A stretch of 34,285 nt of DNA from Meridianimarinicoccus zhengii (GTDB lineage Bacteria; Pseudomonadota; Alphaproteobacteria; Rhodobacterales; Rhodobacteraceae), in contig NZ_QDFI01000046.1 of assembly GCF_003254465.1 (NCBI RefSeq), forward strand, positions 1 to 34,285, in the 5' to 3' direction. Position numbers and translations under genes: made by a program. Below, piece by piece: positions 1 to 7,515 of this stretch (within the stretch, counting starts at the first letter, position 1; each line of letters starts with the position of its first letter). The notes beneath the pieces are model-generated. The model saw only the letters and a program-made list of their open reading frames with translations, did not search any database and was not told the origin of the DNA.

Positions 1-416
1 CTCCGTTTTCGATCTTGAATCAGAAATGAGACCAAACGGGAATCCCTTGATTGCAGACACGGCCTAGGCCGCGGCGCCTGACGGGGATCGGTGCCACGGC
101 CGGGGACGGCCGCGGCTTCCTTGATGGCTGACGGGCCGCTTCCTGCACGACCGCCCGAAAGCCCGGCCGCGCATGCGGCCGCGTTGCAAGCCCGCGGAGA
201 TCGTGCCCCAGATCACGATGCGTGGCGCGGGAAGGGACCGGTCGAACGCGCCGGTTGCCGGGGCGTCGCGGACCTTCGTATCGCAGCCCTAACGATCAAC
301 GCCCTTTCCCAAGGGCTTGAGGGAACATGGGCCGGAGCTTCCGGTCAGTTGCGGGGCGTTCGGCGAGTTGCACCATGTGGGCTGCTTCCAGTTCTGCGGC
401 TGGCGGATGACGGCCA
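1..416. other. Left-edge region without a convincing gene
   Basis: Open frames here are short, arginine/proline-rich and overlap each other on both strands, as expected of chance frames in GC-rich DNA. I see no conserved motif. It holds a 12-bp CCTAGG-centred palindrome at 60-71 and an imperfect GC-rich inverted repeat (93-101 with 108-116, one mismatch). The repeat has no T-run placed to terminate the leftward gene beside it. Confidence 0.5.
60..71. repeat. CCTAGG-centred palindrome, copy 1
   Basis: CGGCCTAGGCCG is a perfect 12-bp palindrome. The identical 12-mer recurs at 14272-14283, and a longer palindrome with the same CCTAGG centre lies at 31151-31168. All three are outside intact genes. 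Function is unknown and chance is possible. Confidence 0.4.
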
Positions 417-2018
417 CTATGTCTGCGGCAAAAGGTGGCGGCATTCCCGTGCCTGTCGCGCTGCAATCGCCGTACCGCCCGTTCGACCGCAGGTCCGTTC
501 GCTGCCTTGCCGGATGACCGTGGCAGAACGCGTCCCGACATAGGCGTCGATCCGGTCATGCATGGCGGCGTCACAGGACGCATCGACGATGACCAGACGC
601 GGCCGGATCAGGTGCGCCCTGGCGATGCACAGGCTGACACGCTCCGCCCGTGTCAGGTTTCCCCCGCCTTCGCGGACCGTTCCGTCGAGACCGCCAAGAC
701 GCGCAAGTGCCGGGCCAAGCCCGACCGACGCCGCGAGATCGGCAAGGGCAGGGTCACCGATGCGGCGCGTCACCCCCATCAACAGCACACGGCGGAGCGA
801 GCCCTGCAGGATCTCGGGCGACGTGCCGATACGCAGCACCCCGCGCCGCAGGCTGCCGCGGCTCAGGTCGCGCAGATCGACGCCGGAAAGCAGGATGCGC
901 CCGCGCGGCAGGTCATCCAGCCCCAAGAGGGCGTCGCCGACGGCCTGGCAATCAAGCTCGTCGAGGGGAAGGCTGATCTCGGCGCCGCCATCGATGTGCA
1001 TGTCGAGCGTCCGGCCGGACGGCAGGGCGACCCCTTCGAAGGTCACGTCGATCGGCCCCTGTCCGACGGCGCGGCCCCCGCGATAGAGATCCCGCGTCTT
1101 GCGGGCCAGTGCCGCCTCGGCCTTGATGGCTGCGGCACGATAGGCGGCCCGGTGGTTCAACACCCCGCCCAGATCGCGCAGCGGTCCAAGCAGAAGGCCC
1201 ATCGTGGCCAGCGCCGCGGCGATGCCCGCGGGCGGGACGCCCTGCGCGTACCCGGCAAGGATCAGCAGCGCGGCAGCCAGCCCGCCCGCAAGTTCGGGCA
1301 ACGCCCGAAGCGTTTCCGCAAGCCGTCGATGACGCAGGGCGGCACGGATCAAGGCGTCGGTGCGCTTGTCCAGCAATGCGAGTTCCTTTCCGCGGCGCCC
1401 CAGGCGGTCGAGATGCGGTGCAAGCGGCATCCGCTCGGCCATGTCCGCCGCGATCCGTGCACGGCGTTGCCGCAGCGTCCGTTGCAGCCCCACAAGCCGC
1501 CGACCGCCGGCCAGGCTGCAAAGCAGCGTCACGCCGATGATCGGCAGGACGACAAGCCCGAAGACAGGGTCCAGCAGCACGAGGATCATGAGCGTCGCCG
1601 GGATCAGGATGGCCCCGGCGACCAGGCGCGGGATGCCCAGGCCGATCCAGTTGCGGAACGCCGTCATGTCGCCGACGAAGCGCAGGGACATGTATCCGGC
1701 GCGGCGTTCCGCCACGGCGCGGGCCGGCATGCGGGCGGCGCGGTCGAACAGGGCGGCGCGGACCTCGCGGGCATAGTCCTGGCCAAGCCGTTCACCGAGA
1801 ACCCGTGCGGCGACACGCGTCAGCGCGATGACCGCCCCGGCTGCGACAAGCGCGGCCAGCGCGGCCGGGGGAAGCGCGTCGCCGCCATGCATCGCGGCAA
1901 ACAAGGCGCGCGTGGCGAAGGCGGCACCGCCCGCGGCACATCCCTGGAACAAGACCAGCGCGGCGATGGCGGCAAGACGCCGCCCCCGGTCGCGGTTGAA
2001 AATCGCCGGCAGCGCCAT
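417..2018 (-). CDS. ABC half-exporter with degenerate nucleotide-binding domain
   Basis: A 533-residue protein with the layout of a half ABC exporter. The first ~300 residues hold about six hydrophobic membrane segments typical of a type IV (exporter) transmembrane domain, followed by an NBD-like domain. The NBD keeps its overall order, with LPRGRILLSGVDLRDLS and SLRRGVLRIG recognisable. It lacks a Walker A (the GxxGxGKS/T position reads LPLDELDCQAV) and a Q-loop glutamine. LSGGQ is replaced by LTRAE, and the Walker B catalytic glutamate is lost (VIVDAS instead of LLDEAT). No clear H-loop is visible, and the last ~30 residues look non-homologous. The start is the ATG overlapping the previous stop (ATGA), so it is translationally coupled to the P-loop gene. 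It probably cannot hydrolyse ATP alone. It may be a heteromeric partner, a non-transport membrane protein or a decaying gene. Export substrate is unknown. Confidence 0.8.
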   Translation of the reverse strand: MALPAIFNRDRGRRLAAIAALVLFQGCAAGGAAFATRALFAAMHGGDALPPAALAALVAAGAVIALTRVAARVLGERLGQDYAREVRAALFDRAARMPARAVAERRAGYMSLRFVGDMTAFRNWIGLGIPRLVAGAILIPATLMILVLLDPVFGLVVLPIIGVTLLCSLAGGRRLVGLQRTLRQRRARIAADMAERMPLAPHLDRLGRRGKELALLDKRTDALIRAALRHRRLAETLRALPELAGGLAAALLILAGYAQGVPPAGIAAALATMGLLLGPLRDLGGVLNHRAAYRAAAIKAEAALARKTRDLYRGGRAVGQGPIDVTFEGVALPSGRTLDMHIDGGAEISLPLDELDCQAVGDALLGLDDLPRGRILLSGVDLRDLSRGSLRRGVLRIGTSPEILQGSLRRVLLMGVTRRIGDPALADLAASVGLGPALARLGGLDGTVREGGGNLTRAERVSLCIARAHLIRPRLVIVDASCDAAMHDRIDAYVGTRSATVIRQGSERTCGRTGGTAIAARQARECRHLLPQT

Positions 2019-3079
2019 CACGCGGCCTGTCGCGGTGCGATCAGCGCGCGCATGGCGAGTCCGTTCGCCTCGGCCGGATCGGCCAGGTCGTCCTTGCGCA
2101 GGACGGGAACCCCGGTCGCGGCCTCGGCCTCGGCTGCGGCCATGGGCGAACAGCTCAGGATTCCTGTCAGAACATCCGGGCGCAGCCCGTGGTGATCCAG
2201 CACCGCCACGCCGCCCGCGGCGGCAACGGCATCGCCGCAGGCGAAGACCAGTCCGGCCAACCGGTCGGAAAACCACGGGTCCGCGATCAGAGCACCGGTT
2301 TCACGCTGGAACAGGCCGTCGGCGATTTCCATGACCGCGATCTGGCAGCCGCGTTGCGAGGCGTGGTCGAGCAGCAGCTCCATCCCCGCCTTAACGCGTG
2401 CAAGGGGCTCGCGGTAGGTGGTCACCATTCCGGCGTCGGTGAAGTCCGCGACCCAATGCGCCCCGGTATCCGCGTATTCGTTGACATCCCCGAAGGCCCC
2501 GGTGCCCGTGCCCTTGAGCGCCGCGACACGGTATCCCGCGTGCCGCAACCCGAGCGACAGTTGCGCCGTCGCAAGTGTCTTGCCAGAGTTCATGGCGGCG
2601 CCGAGAACGAAGATCGCGGGAATCTTGGGGTTCTCCGGGCTTAAGTCGGCGGGCGGCAGCGCGAACCGGCCGAGGTTCACTGGCGCACCCTGCGCATCCA
2701 GCAGCCGGGCGACGGGCATCATCTTCGTGGCCGGCTTGATCCGCTCGTTGCGCGCGACCATGCGGCCGATGCACCCGCCACCGGCCAGCAGGTCGGCGCC
2801 ATCCGGGTCGATCTTGGCATGACCTTCGAACTGGTCCGGCGCGTAACGCGCACCGCAGGCCAGCACCACCAGGTCGCCGGGATATAAGAGCGATGGCCGC
2901 CCGGTGACGAGTTGCACGCGCTGGTGCTGGCCAAGCTGGTGCACCTGCGCAAGGATCAGGTCGCCGGGGCGGGCGGCGGCGAAATCCCGGTCGCTTCCCG
3001 CCACGCAGGCGCGATCCACGCGGCGGGTCGAAAACGTCCACTTGGCGGCATCGAGATGGGACAGAACGGGGTCGGTCAT
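2018..3079 (-). CDS. P-loop NTPase, DUF1611/MobB-like, function unknown
   Basis: A 353-residue soluble protein. A Walker A-like GAAMNSGKT motif lies near the middle, followed by LSLGLRHAGYRVAALKGTGTG, which resembles MobB- and DUF1611-type P-loop proteins. Further on, VADFTDAG and VMEIADGLFQRE look like the switch and Walker B regions. The N-terminal ~140 residues form a separate beta-rich domain (RPGDLILAQV, YAPDQFEGH) that I cannot name. The chosen ATG has AAAGGA six bases upstream; an in-frame start 15 codons earlier has no such site and would run into the hydrolase gene. It sits 28 bp after the hydrolase stop and overlaps the degenerate ABC gene by four bases, so the three probably act together. 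A role in energising or regulating the ATPase-dead ABC partner is only a guess. Confidence 0.75.
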   Translation of the reverse strand: MTDPVLSHLDAAKWTFSTRRVDRACVAGSDRDFAAARPGDLILAQVHQLGQHQRVQLVTGRPSLLYPGDLVVLACGARYAPDQFEGHAKIDPDGADLLAGGGCIGRMVARNERIKPATKMMPVARLLDAQGAPVNLGRFALPPADLSPENPKIPAIFVLGAAMNSGKTLATAQLSLGLRHAGYRVAALKGTGTGAFGDVNEYADTGAHWVADFTDAGMVTTYREPLARVKAGMELLLDHASQRGCQIAVMEIADGLFQRETGALIADPWFSDRLAGLVFACGDAVAAAGGVAVLDHHGLRPDVLTGILSCSPMAAAEAEAATGVPVLRKDDLADPAEANGLAMRALIAPRQAA

Positions 3080-3107
3080 GGGGTGTCCTTTAGGGAATGG
3101 GGCGGGA

Positions 3108-3932
3108 TCAGCTTGCCGAAGCAAAAACGGGCACTTCGGCGGCCGTCACACGCGCGGCGAGGCCGCCCTGCCGGATCGCCTGCACGACATCGTGGCCCAC
3201 GCCGGGCAGGTGGGTCAGCGACACGTCGGGGCAGATGCCGCGGTCATGCGCCGCCGCCCGGAAGCGCGCCACATAGGTTGCGGCTCGTGCGATCCGCGTC
3301 TCGCCTTGCCCCCGATCGAGGTGGATCGCCTGGCGCAGCGCATCGTCACGGGCGTCATCGGCGGTGCCGACGAAGACCCGCACGGGCAGGCGCAGGTAGG
3401 CCGGCAGCATCTGGCCATGACGGCGCACCCAGGCCAGGCTGTCGGGCGTCCCGTCAGCGGCAAGGCCGTAGGGATAGGCCATGCTGGCGTCCGGCAGGCA
3501 ATACCACCCCGCGGCCGCGAGGTTGAGCTGCCCGACCCTGTGTGGATAGAGCATCGCGAAGCGATGGGCGAGCTGGGCGCCGCCCGAATGTCCGAAGACA
3601 TCGACAGGCCCGGCGAAGCCCGGATCGGTCACCGCCAGATGTTCGAGCAGCGCCAGAAGCGCGCGGTCCGGGCGCGCGGCACGGCAGGGGCGCTGGAAAT
3701 GCGGCCAGCGCTGTTCGCTGAAATGGGGAACGACGATCACGCGCCCGGTTCTTTCCGCTTCGGGCAGGAACAGGTCGGTCAGCACGTCGGCATTGCGCGC
3801 GATCCCGTGCAGCACCACGAGCGGCGGGCGCCCGGACAGCTGCGACGGCCGGATGACGCGCGCTGGCAAGCTGCCTGCGGATGACGCGACATGATGACGG
3901 GTAATCGTCGTTTGTGGAACCGTGCGGTGCAT
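3108..3932 (-). CDS. Alpha/beta-hydrolase fold protein
   Basis: A 274-residue alpha/beta hydrolase with no evident signal peptide. PLVVLHGIARNAD forms the strand with the oxyanion-hole HG motif. VDVFGHSGGAQLAHRFA is the nucleophile elbow with a GHSGG serine. RVFVGTADD probably carries the acid, and LPGVGHDV near the end supplies the histidine, so the catalytic triad looks complete. The family includes esterases, lipases and PHB-depolymerase-like enzymes; the sequence does not tell which ester is cut. Two adjacent ATG codons follow GGAGG, and the second has the better spacing (5 nt). It is the first gene of a leftward operon with the P-loop NTPase and degenerate ABC genes. The bond it cuts may belong to whatever the membrane partner handles, which is inference. 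Confidence 0.8.
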   Translation of the reverse strand: MHRTVPQTTITRHHVASSAGSLPARVIRPSQLSGRPPLVVLHGIARNADVLTDLFLPEAERTGRVIVVPHFSEQRWPHFQRPCRAARPDRALLALLEHLAVTDPGFAGPVDVFGHSGGAQLAHRFAMLYPHRVGQLNLAAAGWYCLPDASMAYPYGLAADGTPDSLAWVRRHGQMLPAYLRLPVRVFVGTADDARDDALRQAIHLDRGQGETRIARAATYVARFRAAAHDRGICPDVSLTHLPGVGHDVVQAIRQGGLAARVTAAEVPVFASAS

Positions 3933-3935
3933 CAT

Positions 3936-4311
3936 TGCCTCCATGCAGATCGCCACGCACCTTTAACGGGCACGCATCCGGCTTATTCCGCTGGGGTAGA
4001 ACTTTCCCGGTCCATGGTGGCGGTGTTCCGCCGGGTGCGCGTCGGCGGGCTTTCCTTTCGGCGTCTAGGCGTTCCACGCGCTGCGCCGGACAGGCGCTGG
4101 AGAGCGCCATCACCGCTGACGCGCCGGTGCATGCGGGGTCCTTCGTTCTGCGCCGTATCGACACGCGTGATCTACAGGCCGATCCCCGGCAGCACGCAGG
4201 TGACAGCGGTCGCCGGTCACTTCGTCGGCGTCACGGTGCCCGTATCATGCCCGCGTGCGCCGAGAAGGTCCGGATGCGCCACCCGGGAACGCAGGCATGT
4301 CGCTGTACGAT
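3936..4311. other. Intergenic region upstream of the hydrolase operon
   Basis: About 375 bp without a supported gene; the open frames are arginine-rich and lack motifs. It must contain the promoter of the leftward hydrolase operon and the end of the leftward oxygenase operon. I could not pick a convincing -35/-10 pair or a stem followed by T residues. Confidence 0.5.
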
Positions 4312-5112
4312 CTACGCCCGAAGCACCGGAAACGCGGCGGGGTCGAGGTGCGCACCCATGGTGCGGGCGAATGGGTGATCCGACCAGAACTCCGCGACCG
4401 GCCAGTCGCGCGGCCGGATGTGCGTGCCCGGATGGGCGTAGCGGATCGACAGTCTTCGGAAGACGGACGCACAGTTTCCCCCGGCCGCGTGCAGGGTGCG
4501 GGAATCCATCACGATCGCGTCGCCCTTGCCGATTTCAGGCGTGACCACGTCCCAAGCGCCGGGATCGGCATCGATGTCGGGCACCGGTGCGAGTTGTCCC
4601 GCGGCGCTGCCCAGCGTCGCATCGCCCGCCGAGAACTCGACGGGGCCATACATGGTGCCGCCGTGACTGCCGCGGGCCACGGACAGGCCGACTGGCCCCG
4701 GCGGCGGGTCGAGCGCGATCCAGATGGTCAGGAACCACGGCTCCAGCGGGTGGTAGGGGTGATCCTGGTGCCATGGACTGCGTGCGCCGGCCCCGGCTTC
4801 CGACAGGAACCATTGGTCTTCCATCAGGATCACGTCCGGGGTGCCGAAGGCTGCGCGTGCAAGCCGTGGCAACGTGCCTTCCGTGGCCACGGCACGAATG
4901 GCCGGGGTGTCGCCCCAGCGGAAAAGCTCGCTCTCCAGCCGTGGCTCGCCCGCTGGTGACAGAACGCGATGCGTCGGACCGGGTGCCGCGCGGCAGGTCT
5001 CGATCGCGGCGTTGAGCGCATCGCATTCCGCCACGCTGAGCGCGCCGGGCACCACGGCAAAGCCATCGCGCGCGAGCGCCGCGGCAATGTCGCCTTCACG
5101 TGTTTCGGTCAT
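4312..5112 (-). CDS. Phytanoyl-CoA dioxygenase (PhyH) family oxygenase
   Basis: A 266-residue Fe(II)/2-oxoglutarate oxygenase of the PhyH family, a normal length for it. The iron-binding HxD is W-H115-Q-D117 and the distal histidine is H208 in SRTLHAAGGN. An arginine in VFRRLSIRY follows at the place where 2-oxoglutarate is bound. Such enzymes hydroxylate small molecules, fatty acyl chains or natural products in the cytoplasm; the substrate is not readable here. The ATG is preceded by GAGG, and a TTG six codons upstream overlaps the previous gene. It is the last gene of the nine-gene operon, 10 bp after the SnoaL-like gene, so its substrate is probably an intermediate from the upstream Rieske step. 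Confidence 0.85.
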   Translation of the reverse strand: MTETREGDIAAALARDGFAVVPGALSVAECDALNAAIETCRAAPGPTHRVLSPAGEPRLESELFRWGDTPAIRAVATEGTLPRLARAAFGTPDVILMEDQWFLSEAGAGARSPWHQDHPYHPLEPWFLTIWIALDPPPGPVGLSVARGSHGGTMYGPVEFSAGDATLGSAAGQLAPVPDIDADPGAWDVVTPEIGKGDAIVMDSRTLHAAGGNCASVFRRLSIRYAHPGTHIRPRDWPVAEFWSDHPFARTMGAHLDPAAFPVLRA

Positions 5113-5122
5113 CGCCGTGCCC

Positions 5123-5554
5123 TCAGCCAATCTTCAGAACGCCCATCTGTTCGAAGACCGACAGCCCGTCCCACATGGACGCGCAGGCAACGATCTTGCC
5201 ATCTTTCAGGGTCAGGATGTCGATCCCGGCCATGGTGATCTGCTTGCCGGTCGCCGGGATGTCCCCGTAAGGGCCGACATGGGTGCCCAGCGTGGACCAG
5301 TGCAGCGCGACCCGGTCGCCTTCGGCCAGTAGCGCATGGATCGTCGTCGTCACGTCGCGGAAGGCGTTGAAATACCGCTCCGCGTCCTCGTGCACGACAT
5401 CGACCCCGGTCCCATCGAAATCCGTCATGTGGACCATGGCGTCCGGGTCCCAGTAGACCGGGATCGCGGACAGGTCGCCCTCTCCCCACAGCCGGGTGTG
5501 ATAGGTCCGGATCGTCGCCTTGTTAGCGTCTTGCAGGTCGGAGTGGTCCAGCAT
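5123..5554 (-). CDS. SnoaL-like/NTF2-fold protein
   Basis: A 143-residue single-domain protein of the SnoaL-like (NTF2 fold) superfamily. Typical features are the N-terminal helix NKATIRTYHTRLWGEGD, WDPDAMVHM in the pocket-forming part, and the closing strands ITMAGIDILTLKDGKI and MWDGLSVFEQMG. Family members include polyketide cyclases, isomerases, hydratases and many proteins of unknown role. It starts one base after the Rieske alpha stop region, with AAGGAG at good spacing, so the two are coupled. It probably processes the Rieske product (isomerisation, dehydration or cyclisation), but the reaction cannot be told from sequence. Confidence 0.8.
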   Translation of the reverse strand: MLDHSDLQDANKATIRTYHTRLWGEGDLSAIPVYWDPDAMVHMTDFDGTGVDVVHEDAERYFNAFRDVTTTIHALLAEGDRVALHWSTLGTHVGPYGDIPATGKQITMAGIDILTLKDGKIVACASMWDGLSVFEQMGVLKIG

Positions 5555-5555
5555 C

Positions 5556-6938
5556 TCAGGCTCCTTTCTTCGCCATCTCGCGGCGTCTGATCGTCTGCAT
5601 GAAGCGGCTGTCCTCGATCCGCGCGCGGCGGATCGTGGTCGGGATGGGCCTCGCCATCAGGCGTTTCCATTCGGCCAGGTACGCGCGCATCGGGGCTTCC
5701 GACGCGACCGTGCCGGTCACGAGCCCGTCTGCGCCCAGCACGTCACCCGCGCCGTCGCCGCGGGAGATGTCGATCCATTCCTCTTCCTCGACGGCGAGAC
5801 CCTCCTGCACGCGTTCGAACATCTCGAAATCGTCGGGCGTGCCGAAGGACAGGAAATCCTCGTCCACGCGCAGCCGCATCAGGTCGATCTCTTCCGGGGC
5901 GTCCGGTGCATGGGTCAGGTAGAACCGCAGGCGCGTGCGGTTTAGCGCCACCGGCTCGACCACCATCATCTGGTTGCCCACGAAGATGAGATTGGGAAAG
6001 ATCGACAGGTTCACCATGTCGCCGGTCATGAGGTCCCAAGTGGCGGGGTCGGTCACACCCTTCGCGCGCAGCCCGTCCTCCAGGGCTTCCCGCGTTGGCA
6101 GGGGGCGCATGGTGGACCATGGGCCGTCGGGGATACCGGGGCGCTGGTCCACGACGCAATGCCCGTGGCCAAGGGTCTTCGACACCATGGGCGTGTCGGC
6201 GGGGTTGCGGGCCAGCACCGTGTCTGTGTCTGCCTCCTTGCCGAGATGGTTGTAGGATGCGTGGGCGAAGGTGGCGTGGATGCCGTCAGCGGCGTTGTCC
6301 CAGGACATCTTCCAGTTCGCGCCGTATTCCTGCGTGAGCCGGCGCCGCTGCACGCCCATCCGCCCACCCGGATAGCGTGCCGCGTGCTGGTCGAGCCACG
6401 GGCCCGCGGCCCCCAGCCAGGTGTCGATCTCCATGGGCTCGGCCGCGAGCGTGCCGAAGACGAAGCCCGCGCGCGTGGCCAGCGCGACCTGCCCGAGATC
6501 GAAGGGCCGCTCATAGAGCCGGTCGTAGCTGTCGGGCACCGGCAGGTTCTGGATGCGCCCGTCCAGCCCGAAGGACCAGCCGTGATAGGGACAGACGAAC
6601 CGCTTCGCGCAGCCGCCATCCTCGCCCACCAGGGTCGTGCCGCGATGGGTGCAGCGGTTCAGGAGCCCGCGCAGGCCGCCATCCTCGGTGCGCACGATCA
6701 GGATCTGGCGACGGCCCATTTGGCGGCGCACGAAATCCCCCGGCGCGGGCACTTCGCTGTCATGGGCAAGGTAAACCCAGGTGCCGCCAAAGATGCGCAG
6801 CATTTCCAGATCGAACAGCGCGGGATCGGTGTAAAGGCTGCGGTGCACCACGTCGTGGCGGACAAGCCGGTCGATCAGGTCGGTCAGGTCCGGGCCGCGG
6901 GCGACGATGGCGTCGGGGCGGGTGGTGTCTTGGGTCAT
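5556..6938 (-). CDS. Rieske non-heme iron oxygenase, large (alpha) subunit
   Basis: A 460-residue ring-hydroxylating oxygenase alpha subunit of standard length. The N-terminal Rieske domain has the full CxH-x17-CxxH set (C96, H98, C116, H119) for the [2Fe-2S] cluster. The C-terminal catalytic domain carries N-x2-D218-x2-H221-x4-H226. The spacing equals the bridging aspartate and two iron-binding histidines of naphthalene-type dioxygenases. A DDFEMFERVQEGL segment near the end should supply the third ligand. The enzyme adds O2 to an aromatic ring or hydroxylates or demethylates a substrate, using electrons from NAD(P)H through a reductase. No reductase or ferredoxin is encoded nearby. The ATG follows TGAGGA, which overlaps the beta-subunit stop; the usual alpha-beta order is reversed here. 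Confidence 0.93.
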   Translation of the reverse strand: MTQDTTRPDAIVARGPDLTDLIDRLVRHDVVHRSLYTDPALFDLEMLRIFGGTWVYLAHDSEVPAPGDFVRRQMGRRQILIVRTEDGGLRGLLNRCTHRGTTLVGEDGGCAKRFVCPYHGWSFGLDGRIQNLPVPDSYDRLYERPFDLGQVALATRAGFVFGTLAAEPMEIDTWLGAAGPWLDQHAARYPGGRMGVQRRRLTQEYGANWKMSWDNAADGIHATFAHASYNHLGKEADTDTVLARNPADTPMVSKTLGHGHCVVDQRPGIPDGPWSTMRPLPTREALEDGLRAKGVTDPATWDLMTGDMVNLSIFPNLIFVGNQMMVVEPVALNRTRLRFYLTHAPDAPEEIDLMRLRVDEDFLSFGTPDDFEMFERVQEGLAVEEEEWIDISRGDGAGDVLGADGLVTGTVASEAPMRAYLAEWKRLMARPIPTTIRRARIEDSRFMQTIRRREMAKKGA

Positions 6939-6945
6939 GGCGTCC

Positions 6946-7515
6946 TCACATGATCCAGCCGAGATGCGGCGTGCCGAGGGTGAGTTCCGGCAGCAGCAGC
7001 ACCTTGGCGGTGATGCGCGGACCGGCGTCCGTGTCGCGCAGGGCGACGACCTGCCGCCCGGCAAGCCGCACCGGCGGGCCGCGGCGCACATGGGTCAGGC
7101 TGAGCGCGCAGGTGGCCAGCCAGCCCTCCGCTTCAGGCCACGCGGCGACGGGGCCCAGATGGCGGAGGGTGAGCGGCCGGGGCCGCGTGACCGCCCAGGC
7201 CTGCCGGTCGTGCATGTGCCAGGCCCGTTCGCTCAGGCGGCGGCGGTCGTCGAAGGCCAGCGCCTGGTCGCGGGCCGGGTGGTCGTCGGGATGCAGCGGG
7301 ATCCACAGGCACGCATCCGCCGTGAAGAGGTCGAGCCACGCCCCGTAGGCGCGGGCGTCCACGAGCCGCGCCTCCGCCTCCAGCACCGGTGCCGCGCGGG
7401 CGGTCGCGGCGGCGTCCCCGGCAGGCGCCGCCAGTGCGCGGTCGACCATGGCCCGCAGCGCGTCGTAGCGGTCGATGACGGCCTGCGTCGCAGCGGGGTG
7501 CGCGGCGGCGGTCAT
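6946..7515 (-). CDS. Rieske oxygenase small (beta) subunit
   Basis: A 189-residue ring-hydroxylating dioxygenase beta subunit with an NTF2-like fold and usual length. Family landmarks are the early EAEARLVDARAYGAWLDLFTADACLWIPL and the mid-protein RRRLSERAWHMHDRQAWAVTRP. The subunit is structural in alpha3beta3 oxygenases and lacks metal. Its ATG overlaps the permease stop as ATGA, and its TGA forms part of the ribosome-binding site of the alpha gene. Pairing with the adjacent alpha subunit is well supported by position. Confidence 0.88.
   Translation of the reverse strand: MTAAAHPAATQAVIDRYDALRAMVDRALAAPAGDAAATARAAPVLEAEARLVDARAYGAWLDLFTADACLWIPLHPDDHPARDQALAFDDRRRLSERAWHMHDRQAWAVTRPRPLTLRHLGPVAAWPEAEGWLATCALSLTHVRRGPPVRLAGRQVVALRDTDAGPRITAKVLLLPELTLGTPHLGWIM

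Noticed and set aside
93-116. Inverted repeat as terminator of the leftward ABC gene
   Set aside because: It has a mismatch in the stem, lies over 300 bp past the stop and lacks a T-run in the leftward direction.
91-543. 150-codon frame at the left edge
   Set aside because: No motif, arginine/alanine-rich, no good ribosome site, and it overlaps the end of the ABC-like gene.
435-2195. Long plus-strand open frame opposite the degenerate ABC gene
   Set aside because: It is rich in Arg, Gln, Asp and Pro with no motif. The minus strand carries membrane segments and ABC landmarks, so this is an antisense shadow in GC-rich DNA.
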